Below, one piece after another: positions 13,158 to 23,152 of a stretch of 64,000 nt of DNA (positions are counted from its first letter, which is position 1; each line of letters starts with the position of its first letter). This stretch comes from Sphingomonas sp. Leaf208. GTDB lineage: Bacteria; Pseudomonadota; Alphaproteobacteria; Sphingomonadales; Sphingomonadaceae. The DNA is taken from assembly GCF_001421415.1 (NCBI RefSeq), contig NZ_LMKH01000036.1, forward strand, positions 72,611 to 136,610. Reading direction: 5' to 3'. A program made the translations under genes and the position numbers. The notes under the pieces were generated by a model. The model was not told the origin of the DNA. It ran no database searches and worked only from the letters and a program-made list of their open reading frames with translations.

Positions 13158-14714
13158 TCAGTAGCCAGCGGGGCCGCTCGCGTCGAGGGAGGCGAGGAAT
13201 CCCGCCGCCTGCGCGCGCGTCGCCTCGCGGTCCGCCTCGGACTGTTTCGCCCAGTTGCGATACGGCATCGCCAGCCGGTTGTTGCGCCCGAGCTTGTCCT
13301 CGTGCCGCGCGAGGAAATCCCAGTACAGCGCGTTGAACGGGCACGCATCGGGGCCGATCCGCTGCTTCACGTTATACCGGCACGTCCCGCAATAATCGGA
13401 CATCCGGTCGATATACGCGCCCGACGAGATATACGGCTTCGACCCGAGCAGCCCGCCATCGCCGAACTGGCTCATCCCCAGCGTATTGGGCAGCTCGACC
13501 CATTCGTAGGCGTCGACATACACCTCGAGATACCAGAGGTGCACCTTGGCCGGGTCCGCGCCGATCAGCAGCGCAAAATTGCCCGTCACCATGAGCCGCT
13601 GGATATGGTGCGCGTGCGCGGTCTCCAGCGTCTGGCTGATCGCCTCGCGCAGGCAGTGCATATCGGTCTCGCCGGTCCAGTACCAGCCGGGGAGTTCGCG
13701 GTGGTGGTCGAGGAAGTTGCGTTCGACGTACTCCGGCCCCTCGCGCCAGTAGATGCCGCGCATATACTCCCGCCAGCCGATGATCTGGCGAATATAGCCC
13801 TCGACCGCGTTCAAGGGAGCACGTCCAGCGCGATATTCCGCCTCCGCGCGACGGCACAGGTCTAGCGGATCGAGCAGCCCCGAATTGATGTACGGCGACA
13901 GGATCGAGTGCCACAGATGCCGCTCGCCGGTGAGCATCGCATCCTCGTAGTCGCCGAACTGCGCGAGCGCGTGCTTGAAGAAATTCGCCGCCTGCCGCTC
14001 CGCATCCTTCGCGGTCACGGCGTATTCGAACCCGTCGAGGCTCCCCGGATGATCCGCGAACCTCTCCGCCACCAGCGCCAGCACACCTTGCGTGATCGCG
14101 TCCGGCTTGAACCCCAGCGGACGCGGCATCAGCAGGTCGTTCTTCGCGGGCTTGCGGTTCTCCTTGTCGAAGTTCCAGCGATCGCCCTCGGGCTTGCCGG
14201 CGGTCATCAACAACCCGGTGCGCGTCCGCATCTGGCGGTAGAACCACTCCATCGTCAGCGACTTTCGCTCGGCGGCCCACGTTTCGAAATCAGCATGGCT
14301 GGCAAGGAAGCGGTCGTCGCTGCGCATCTCGACGGGAATGCCAAACAGCGTCTCCCAGCTTTCGAGCATCGCCATCACCCGCCACTCGCCGCCCTCGGTG
14401 ACGACGATCCGCTCGGGGTCATGCCGCTCGACCGCGCGCGCTATCTCGCCGGTGAAGCTGCCCGCATTGTCGGGGTCGTCGAGCTGCGTGTATTCGACCG
14501 TCCACCCGGCCTCGCGCAGCGCCTCGGCATGATGCCGCATCGCCGACAGGATATACGCGATCTTGCGCTTGTGGTGGCGGACATAGGTCGTCTCCTCGTC
14601 GACCTCCATCATCAGCACGATCGTGGTTTTGGGATCACAGTCCCGCAGCGAGGCCAGGTCGATCGTGAGCTGGTCGCCGAGGATCGGTACGAGTGTGGTT
14701 TTCTTGCGCGTCAT
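13158..14714 (-). CDS. phrB: Bacterial (6-4) photolyase with [4Fe-4S] cluster (FeS-BCP / PhrB type)
   Basis: A 518-residue member of the deoxyribodipyrimidine photolyase-related family. Four cysteines, C354, C442, C445 and C458 (in DMHCLREA, YCGTCRYN and DACPFN), have the same spacing as the iron-sulfur ligands of Agrobacterium PhrB. An N-terminal Rossmann domain (residues 1-130, LVPILGDQL at the start) is followed by a helical FAD-binding domain. This family repairs UV (6-4) photoproducts and uses a ribolumazine antenna. It is the first gene of a minus-strand set with sseA, metC and bluB, and is divergent from queF with only 20 bp between start codons. Confidence 0.93.
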   Translation of the reverse strand: MTRKKTTLVPILGDQLTIDLASLRDCDPKTTIVLMMEVDEETTYVRHHKRKIAYILSAMRHHAEALREAGWTVEYTQLDDPDNAGSFTGEIARAVERHDPERIVVTEGGEWRVMAMLESWETLFGIPVEMRSDDRFLASHADFETWAAERKSLTMEWFYRQMRTRTGLLMTAGKPEGDRWNFDKENRKPAKNDLLMPRPLGFKPDAITQGVLALVAERFADHPGSLDGFEYAVTAKDAERQAANFFKHALAQFGDYEDAMLTGERHLWHSILSPYINSGLLDPLDLCRRAEAEYRAGRAPLNAVEGYIRQIIGWREYMRGIYWREGPEYVERNFLDHHRELPGWYWTGETDMHCLREAISQTLETAHAHHIQRLMVTGNFALLIGADPAKVHLWYLEVYVDAYEWVELPNTLGMSQFGDGGLLGSKPYISSGAYIDRMSDYCGTCRYNVKQRIGPDACPFNALYWDFLARHEDKLGRNNRLAMPYRNWAKQSEADREATRAQAAGFLASLDASGPAGY

Positions 14715-14734
14715 CGCATCCTACATGGCGGCAC

Positions 14735-15193
14735 ATGACCGCTCCCCAGAACCCATTGCATCTCGGCCAGAACAGCGCCCTCCCCGCCTCTCCAGAAGAG
14801 GCCGTGCTCGATTATGTTCCGAACCCGCGGCCAGGCCGAACGTATCTCGTCCGGTTCGCGGCGCCCGAGTTCACGTCGCTGTGCCCCGTCACCGGCCAGC
14901 CCGACTTCGCGCACCTCGTCATCGACTATGTCCCCGGCGAGACGATCGTCGAGTCGAAGTCGCTGAAACTGTTTCTGAGCAGCTTCCGCAATCATGCCGG
15001 GTTCCACGAGGATTGCACCGTCGGCATCGGCGAGCGGCTGTTCGACGAGATGAAACCGGTGTGGCTGCGCATCGGCGGCTATTGGTATCCGCGCGGTGGA
15101 ATCCCGATCGACGTGTTCTGGCAATCGAGTGCACCGCCGCACGATCTGTGGCTGCCGGACCAGGGCGTCGCCCCCTATCGCGGCCGTGGATGA
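14735..15193 (+). CDS. queF: NADPH-dependent 7-cyano-7-deazaguanine reductase (QueF)
   Basis: Reduces preQ0 to preQ1 in queuosine biosynthesis. The 152-residue length is that of the short YkvM-type QueF. The catalytic cysteine is C50 in FTSLCPVTGQPDFAH, the proton donor is D57, and the substrate Glu is in VESKSLKLFLSSFRNH (E73). The ATG at 14735 was chosen because an earlier ATG at 14725 is out of frame. Other queuosine genes are not in the window. Confidence 0.95.
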   Translation: MTAPQNPLHLGQNSALPASPEEAVLDYVPNPRPGRTYLVRFAAPEFTSLCPVTGQPDFAHLVIDYVPGETIVESKSLKLFLSSFRNHAGFHEDCTVGIGERLFDEMKPVWLRIGGYWYPRGGIPIDVFWQSSAPPHDLWLPDQGVAPYRGRG

Positions 15194-15339
15194 GGCACGC
15201 GTAAAGTCGGTTTGATCTGGGTTGTTAGTATTCCCGTGCTGCACTGCAGTATGTGATGAAACTTTATGCTACCTGAACCGTTCAAATGGATGCGCGACCG
15301 GGTTCTCCCAGAAGTGCGCGCTCAAACGAGGGACAGGGT

Positions 15340-17610
15340 ATGGTGAAACCGGCGGACGGTGGGAATATCGCGCGACTGGCGCTGATCGGTAATTTCCTGC
15401 CGAGACAGTGTGGCATCGCCACCTTCACGACCGACGTTTTCACGGCCATGCGCGCGCGCTTTCCCGAGATCGCCGTCGACGTCTACGCGATGGACGATCA
15501 TCCCGGCAAATACGACTACCCGGCCGAAGTCACGGGCACGATCCCCGAGCCCGATCTGTCGGCCTATATCGACACCGCACGGAAGATCGAAGCCAGCGGC
15601 GCGCAGGCGATCTGGCTGCAGCACGAATACGGCATCTTCGGTGGCCCGGCCGGCGAGCATATCCTCGCGTTGCTCGATCGCACCACGCTGCCCGTCATCG
15701 TCACGTTGCACACCATCCTCGAAAAGCCCAATGCCGATGAGCGCCGCGTACTCGAAGGGCTGCTGCGTCGCGCAGCCCGCGTTATCGTCATGGCCGAGCG
15801 TGGCCGCGATATCCTCCAGCGCGTCTATGGTGCGAACTCGCGCCAGATCGTCATGATCCCGCACGGCGTGCCCGATCGCGACCTGCTCGATCCCGCCGTG
15901 CTGAAGGACAAGTTCGGCTGGGAAGGCCGCAAGGTCATGCTGACGTTCGGCCTGCTCGCGCCAAACAAAGGGATCGAGACGGTCATCAACGCGCTGCCCG
16001 CGGTGATCGCGAAGCAACCCGACCTGCTGTACGTCGTGCTCGGCGCGACCCACCCGAACCTCGTCGCGTACGAGGGCGAGAAGTACCGCGACAAGCTGAA
16101 GGCGCTCGCCGCCGAGAAGGGCGTCGCCGACAACGTCTCGTTCGTCGACGCCTTCCTCGAGCATGGCGAACTGCTCGATTATCTGCAGGCGTCGGACGTC
16201 TATGTGACGCCGTACACCAACCCCGCGCAGATCACGTCGGGCACGCTCAGCTACGCTATCGGCGTCGGCAAGCCCGTCATCTCGACACCGTACGTGCACG
16301 CGACCGAAATCCTCGCGGATGGTCACGGGGTGCTCGTGCCCTTCGGCGATGTCGACGCGTTCACGCGCGAGATCGACGCGCTGATGTCGAACGACCGCGA
16401 TCGCAACCGTCTGGCCGAGCGTGCCTATGCGCGTGGCCGCACGATGATCTGGCCGAAGCTCGCCGAGGCAATGATGACGGAGATCCGTGCGATCGTGGCG
16501 GCGCGCCCTTTTCGCCTCGCCAAGGTCCCAGCCCCGCTGAAGCAGCTGACGCCTGATTTTGCCGCGGTCGAGCGGATGAGCGATTCGACCGGCATGCTCC
16601 AGCATTCGATCTATTCGATTCCCGATCGTCGTCACGGCTACTGCATCGACGATAACTGCCGCGCGCTGATGCTGATGAGCGCGATGCCGGGTCTCGACGA
16701 CGTGACGCGCGACAAGTGGATGACGATCTACGCGTCGTTCGTGCAATACGCTTGGAACCCGGACACGCGCCGCTTCCGCAACTTCATGAACTTCGATCGC
16801 ACCTGGTGCGAGGATTCGGGCTCGGAGGATTCGAACGGCCGCACGCTCTGGTCGCTCGGCGTTACCGCGCGCGATGCGCAGGCCGCCAAGCACCGCGACT
16901 GGGCGACCGCGATGTTCGATTCCACCGCATCGATGGCATTGGAACTCGGCTCCTTGCGCGCGCAGGCGTTCGCGATGCTCGGCGCGGCGGCGATGCTGGA
17001 GGCCAAGCCCGGTCACCAGCTGTCACTGTCGATCCTCGAAGCCTTCCCCAAGGTCCATCTCGACCTGCTTGCCAAGGCGCGCCGTCCGGAGTGGCAGTGG
17101 TTCGAGATCGTGCTCGCCTACGACAATACGCGCCTCCCGCAGGCGCTGATCCGCGCAGGCCAGGCGCTGGGGCGTCAGGACCTGATCGACTGCGGCCTCG
17201 CCACGCTCGACTGGATCGTCGCCAAGCAGACCTCGCCGGAGGGTCGTTTCCGCGCGGTCGGGTCGGAGAGCTTCAACCGGCCCTATGCGGAGCCGTTGCA
17301 GTTCGACCAGCAGCCGCTGGAGGCGCAGGCGACTGTCGATGCGTGCGCCGCGGCGTATGACGCGACCGGCGACGTGCGCTGGCGTGACGAGGCGTTGCGC
17401 GCCTACGGCTGGTTCCTCGGCGTCAACGACCTCGACTTGCCGCTCGCGAGCGTTGCGGACGGCGGTTGCTATGACGGCCTGATGCCCAACGGGCTCAACC
17501 GAAACCAGGGTGCCGAGTCGATTTTGGCGCTCCAACTCGCAAGTTGTGCGATTTCAGGGGTATCAAAGGCAGCGCAAAGCGTGGCAGGAGCGGCGCGCGT
17601 CGTCGCCTAG
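15340..17610 (+). CDS. Glycosyltransferase family 4 fused to a helical (alpha/alpha-barrel-like) domain
   Basis: A 756-residue cytoplasmic protein. Residues about 10-390 form a GT-B glycosyltransferase of family GT4. They include IGNFLPRQCGIATFTTD near the N-terminus, TFGLLAPNKGIETVI near 200-215, and TSGTLSYAIGVGKPVISTPY near 300-320, with a donor-binding HATEIL after it. Residues about 410-740 contain regularly spaced helices with HGYCIDDNCRAL, a pattern of alpha/alpha-barrel glycan-active proteins. The GT donor and acceptor are not evident. The ATG at 15340 has GAGGG seven bases upstream. A GH130-type gene follows 64 bp downstream, so the two probably act on the same mannose-type glycan (inference). 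Confidence 0.85.
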   Translation: MVKPADGGNIARLALIGNFLPRQCGIATFTTDVFTAMRARFPEIAVDVYAMDDHPGKYDYPAEVTGTIPEPDLSAYIDTARKIEASGAQAIWLQHEYGIFGGPAGEHILALLDRTTLPVIVTLHTILEKPNADERRVLEGLLRRAARVIVMAERGRDILQRVYGANSRQIVMIPHGVPDRDLLDPAVLKDKFGWEGRKVMLTFGLLAPNKGIETVINALPAVIAKQPDLLYVVLGATHPNLVAYEGEKYRDKLKALAAEKGVADNVSFVDAFLEHGELLDYLQASDVYVTPYTNPAQITSGTLSYAIGVGKPVISTPYVHATEILADGHGVLVPFGDVDAFTREIDALMSNDRDRNRLAERAYARGRTMIWPKLAEAMMTEIRAIVAARPFRLAKVPAPLKQLTPDFAAVERMSDSTGMLQHSIYSIPDRRHGYCIDDNCRALMLMSAMPGLDDVTRDKWMTIYASFVQYAWNPDTRRFRNFMNFDRTWCEDSGSEDSNGRTLWSLGVTARDAQAAKHRDWATAMFDSTASMALELGSLRAQAFAMLGAAAMLEAKPGHQLSLSILEAFPKVHLDLLAKARRPEWQWFEIVLAYDNTRLPQALIRAGQALGRQDLIDCGLATLDWIVAKQTSPEGRFRAVGSESFNRPYAEPLQFDQQPLEAQATVDACAAAYDATGDVRWRDEALRAYGWFLGVNDLDLPLASVADGGCYDGLMPNGLNRNQGAESILALQLASCAISGVSKAAQSVAGAARVVA

Positions 17611-17674
17611 CCACGCTAGAGACAGCCTGACAGGCGACGGTGCGCTGAGTGGAACGACGCGGGGCACTGCTACG

Positions 17675-18958
17675 ATGGATCTGTTCAACCACCAGCTACG
17701 GCTGCACGCGGACCCTTCGCGCGTCGTCGTGCGGCCGTTCCATATCGCCTGGGGCGGTCATGGCGGCGCACCGAGCCGCACCGAGCGGCTCGTCGGCGAA
17801 GTGCTGGAAATGTCGCCCGCACAGGCGCGCGCGCAGCTCGAGGTCGTGCTGAAGGATTTCGAGGCACGCCACTGGCAGACGCGGCGCGTGTTCATGACGC
17901 GCTACGACCAGATCGAGGACATGCTCGGACTGAACGGCGCGGAGATCGGCGACGAGAAGCGTCAGCTGATCGGCGCGTATTTCTGCCACGAATACAGCTA
18001 TGCCGCCGCCGCGCTGATGAACCCCAGCGCGGTGCCGCATTTCGATCAGTCGGGCATGCCGCCGGGCTCGATGCGCATCCTCATGTCGCTGCGCGCGGTC
18101 GGCGAGGGTCACATCTCCTCCGTCGCTTTTCGCGAAGGCATCATCACCTGCGAAAACCAGATGAAGCTCGCGCCAGAACCCCCTTTCGCGACCGCGACCG
18201 ATGCTGTCGGCAGCGGCGAGGACGAGATGCCGATCGGCCCCGTCACCGTCTATCGCCACCGCGACAGCACGCTGAGCGGCACGGTGATCTTCCCGATCAC
18301 GCAGGCGCAGTCGAAGGGCTTAGAGGATCTCCGCATCGTCCGCTTCCAGCACGAGGGCGGCGATTACGAGTGGATCGGCACCTACACCGCGTATAACGGC
18401 TCGGTGATCCAGTCCGAACTGATGCGCACGCGCGATTTCCGCGCATTCGACCTCGTGCCGATGACCGGCCCCGCCGCGCGCAACAAGGGCATGGCGCTGT
18501 TCCCACGGAAGGTGAACGGCCAGTACATGATGATCGGCCGGCAGGACGGCGAGAACCTGTTCCTGCTCAAGTCGGACACGCTGACCGACTGGGACGACGG
18601 CGAGAAGATCCTGACGCCCGAATATCCGTGGGAGCTGGTGCAGATCGGCAATTGCGGCCCTCCGATCGAACTCGACGAGGGCTGGCTGCTGCTGACGCAT
18701 GGCGTCGGTGCGATGCGCAAATACTCGATCGGCGCGGTGCTGCTAGACAAGGACGATCCTTCGAAGGTGATCGGCCGGACGAGCCAGCCGATCCTCGCCG
18801 CGAAGGACCAGGACCGCGAGGGGTATGTGCCCAACGTCGTCTATAGCTGCGGCGCGTTGAAGCATGGCGACACGATCTTCATGCCGTACGGGATCGCCGA
18901 CAGCTCGGTGGGCTTCGCGTTTGTGCCGATCAAGGACATGCTTGCTGCGATGAAGTGA
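17675..18958 (+). CDS. GH130-family glycoside phosphorylase/hydrolase-like protein
   Basis: A 427-residue five-bladed beta-propeller protein of the GH130 type, whose characterised members phosphorolyse or hydrolyse beta-mannosides. Recognisable parts are the YFCHEYSYAAAALMNPS segment (about 105-121), SLRAVGEGHISSVAFREG (about 140-157), and the repeated propeller strands ending in YVPNVVYSCGAL. It directly follows the GT4 fusion gene. Whether it is a phosphorylase or a hydrolase cannot be told without comparing the catalytic Asp and phosphate-binding residues with characterised members. No signal peptide is seen, so it is probably cytoplasmic. Confidence 0.85.
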   Translation: MDLFNHQLRLHADPSRVVVRPFHIAWGGHGGAPSRTERLVGEVLEMSPAQARAQLEVVLKDFEARHWQTRRVFMTRYDQIEDMLGLNGAEIGDEKRQLIGAYFCHEYSYAAAALMNPSAVPHFDQSGMPPGSMRILMSLRAVGEGHISSVAFREGIITCENQMKLAPEPPFATATDAVGSGEDEMPIGPVTVYRHRDSTLSGTVIFPITQAQSKGLEDLRIVRFQHEGGDYEWIGTYTAYNGSVIQSELMRTRDFRAFDLVPMTGPAARNKGMALFPRKVNGQYMMIGRQDGENLFLLKSDTLTDWDDGEKILTPEYPWELVQIGNCGPPIELDEGWLLLTHGVGAMRKYSIGAVLLDKDDPSKVIGRTSQPILAAKDQDREGYVPNVVYSCGALKHGDTIFMPYGIADSSVGFAFVPIKDMLAAMK

Positions 18959-19043
18959 GGGGGGGCGTCGCTCACGGACGCCATCCTTCTCCCACCCGTA
19001 GGCACCACCCCGGCATTAAGCCGCCACCCCGGCACTAAGCCGC

Positions 19044-19146
19044 TACCCCGGCGAAGGCCGGGGCCCAGTTGGCAAGGCTGTAGTGACGAAGCGCATTGCT
19101 CAGTTAGCAACGTCCCCCAACTGGGCCCCGGCCTCCACCGGGGTGG
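19044..19146. repeat. Palindromic element, family A (copy 3) with partial tandem duplications at its left end
   Basis: TACCCCGGCGAAGGCCGGGG pairs with the right arm CCCCGGCCTCCACCGGGGTG. The core has GTAGTGACGAAGCGC and CAGTTAGC. Immediately to the left (19005-19043) are two partial copies of the arm tip (CCACCCCGGCATTAAG and CCGCCACCCCGGCACTAAG). It lies between the convergent GH130 and OPT genes. Confidence 0.88.
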
Positions 19147-19176
19147 TGCACTAGAACCGAGCGCATCTCCCGCTTC

Positions 19177-19234
19177 TTGTTCTCCCGCGAAGGCGGGAGC
19201 CCAGTCTGGATCCCCGCCTTCGCGGGGAAACAAG
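19177..19234. repeat. Palindromic element, family B (copy 4)
   Basis: TTGTTCTCCCGCGAAGGCGG and CCGCCTTCGCGGGGAAACAA joined by GAGCCCAGTCTGGATCC. It ends one base before the stop codon of the minus-strand OPT gene, so its hairpin would form directly at the mRNA 3' end of that gene. Confidence 0.9.
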
Positions 19235-19235
19235 C

Positions 19236-21209
<1,974 letters not shown>

Positions 21210-21288
21210 GTCGTCAGCCTCAAAGCAATTTGGGCGACTTGTGGCATGATGTGCGATCAGAGGAAACAGTATCGACCGTAACTAGCCA

Positions 21289-21345
21289 GTTCTCCTGCGA
21301 AGGCGGGAGTCCAGACTGGGCTCCCGCCTTCGCGGGAGAACAAGG
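21289..21345. repeat. Palindromic element, family B (copy 5)
   Basis: GTTCTCCTGCGAAGGCGGGA pairs with CTCCCGCCTTCGCGGGAGAA. It sits in the 161-bp gap between the OPT start and the amidase stop, so it lies 3' of the amidase gene and upstream of OPT. Confidence 0.9.
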
Positions 21346-21370
21346 AGGAGCGAGCACCCCCTCCCCAAAT

Positions 21371-22612
21371 CTACCGCGCCGCCATCCGCCGCGCGAAATG
21401 CACCTCGACCGCCCGCGTCACGCTCTCCGCGATCCGGTGCCGGCCCTCCTCGCTATCCAGGAACGCAGCGTCCTGCGGGTTCGAGATATACCCAGTCTCG
21501 AACAGGATCGACGGCATGTCCGGCGCCTTCAGCACCATCAGCGACGCCATCCGGTGGAAGTTCGCCTTCAACGGCATCAGCGGTTTCGCCTCGCGCCCGA
21601 GCAGCCGCGCGAACGTCGCCGAGGCGTTCATCGTCTCGCGTTGCGTCAGGTCGATCAGGATCGACGACACGTCCGCGGGCGCCTCGCCGAGGTTCACCCC
21701 GGAGATCACGTCCGCCTTGTTCTCGCGCGCCGCCAGCCGCGCCGCCTCCTTGTCCGAAGCCACCTCAGACAACGTGTACGCCGTCGCCCCGGTAGCGTTC
21801 TCGGAACCCGTGCTGTCGCAATGGATCGATATGAACAGGTCACCCTTCAAGCGCCGCGCGACGCCATACCGCTCGCGCAGAATCAGATAGCGGTCGTCGT
21901 TCCGCGTCAGCGCCACGCGTACGCGCCCTGACGCCAGCAACTCGTCACGGATCGCCTTGGCGACCTTCAGCGTCACGTCCTTCTCGCGCAGCCCGTTCGG
22001 CCCAATCGCGCCGGGATCGACACCGCCATGCCCCGCGTCGATCACCACCAGCGGTCGCGTATCGTCGCCCTGCACGCGCGGCAGTTTCATACCCCGCGCC
22101 TTGGGCGGCACCGGTACCGACACCTTGTACTTCGGCCGCGAAGCAGCCCCGAAATTGAACGGGAAGAAGTTCAGCGGCCCGGCGATCCCGGCTTCCGCGA
22201 ACTGGTCGTAATCGACCGTGCGCAACGCCAGCGTCAGCTCGCGCCCGTCGGAGTCGAACCCGCCATCGGTCACGATCGCCGGCTCGGCCAGATCGAACAC
22301 CATCCGCATCCCCGATCGCCCGCTGCGCATCTGCGTTACGCCGGTCACCAGCCCGCGCCCCACTACCTCCCGCCCCGGAGTCGCTCCCGACACGTCGACC
22401 GCGATCTGGCGCGGTCCGGTCAGCACGCGGCTGGCGGCATCGCCGACCGCCTCATCGAAGCGGATGACGATCCGCCCGTCCCTGATCGCGACGCTCTGCA
22501 CGGTCGCCGCCCACGCGGGGACGCTCGCCAGCCAGCCGGCGATGAGGGCGATGACCGTCAACACCTCGCGTCCTTGCCGTGCGGCCCTGCCGCCGGTCCA
22601 GCGAAAACCCAT
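21371..22612 (-). CDS. N-acetylmuramoyl-L-alanine amidase (AMIN + Amidase_3)
   Basis: A 413-residue exported cell-wall hydrolase of the AmiA/B/C type that cuts the bond between MurNAc and the stem peptide during cell separation. A signal peptide (to about SVPAWA) is followed by an AMIN targeting domain (about residues 40-140) and a zinc amidase domain (about 185-405). The zinc ligands are expected in VIDAGHGGVDPG (His), LREKD (Glu) and ISIHCDS (His), and the catalytic Glu in ILFETGYISN. The ATG at 22612 was chosen over one eight codons upstream because AAAGGGG precedes it at a good distance. It is divergent from rne. Confidence 0.93.
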   Translation of the reverse strand: MGFRWTGGRAARQGREVLTVIALIAGWLASVPAWAATVQSVAIRDGRIVIRFDEAVGDAASRVLTGPRQIAVDVSGATPGREVVGRGLVTGVTQMRSGRSGMRMVFDLAEPAIVTDGGFDSDGRELTLALRTVDYDQFAEAGIAGPLNFFPFNFGAASRPKYKVSVPVPPKARGMKLPRVQGDDTRPLVVIDAGHGGVDPGAIGPNGLREKDVTLKVAKAIRDELLASGRVRVALTRNDDRYLILRERYGVARRLKGDLFISIHCDSTGSENATGATAYTLSEVASDKEAARLAARENKADVISGVNLGEAPADVSSILIDLTQRETMNASATFARLLGREAKPLMPLKANFHRMASLMVLKAPDMPSILFETGYISNPQDAAFLDSEEGRHRIAESVTRAVEVHFARRMAAR

Positions 22613-23152
22613 GCTACACCCCTTTGATCGATACATCCGATCTCTGTGAGCGAGCGATAGCGCCTCGCATCACAAGACGCGGTTGCGCAGTGCGGTTAAT
22701 TTGCCGTTTGCCATGTATTTGCCGGCAAGGCTCTGCCGCCCCGGCAAGTCTGCGCCTCGCTGCCCCTATTTCGAGCCGAAACGCCCACGAAAGCGACGGT
22801 TCCGGGGCTAGTTGCGAGATCGGGTATGCAGTGCTAGTCCTGTCGTACAGCCGTGTGTCGCCTAGTTTTTACCAGCGACGCGCCGGTCTCGACGCCCGCC
22901 AGCGGATTCTCGCCGGCGCGGCAATTCAGGTTGACGCTCGAATGACGCATTCCCCCCGCCCCGCACTCCGACCGGCCTTCGCCGACGGACTCGCGGTCGT
23001 GCGGGCGCCGCAGGGAGAGTTCCCGCGGCATGCACTTCGCGCAGAGGCAGTTTCGCATACCATCCGCGAGTCCGGGCGTCCGTGCCCGACCGCACCACCA
23101 TCAAGCGCGCGACGGCTGCCGACAGGCCCGGCGCGCGCGCGGAGAATCTACA
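22613..23152. other. 540-bp divergent intergenic region and probable rne leader
   Basis: This is the longest gap in the window without a palindromic element. It separates the amidase and rne start codons and must hold promoters for both. A long RNase E leader would fit autoregulation of rne mRNA by its own 5' UTR, as known in E. coli, but no conserved element could be recognised. Several short open frames run through it and are not convincing. Confidence 0.4.

Noticed and set aside
11293..13865. Long plus-strand frames opposite metC, sseA and phrB
   Set aside because: All three minus-strand genes have intact motifs and overlapping starts and stops. The plus-strand products have shadow composition (Arg, Gly, Ala, His).
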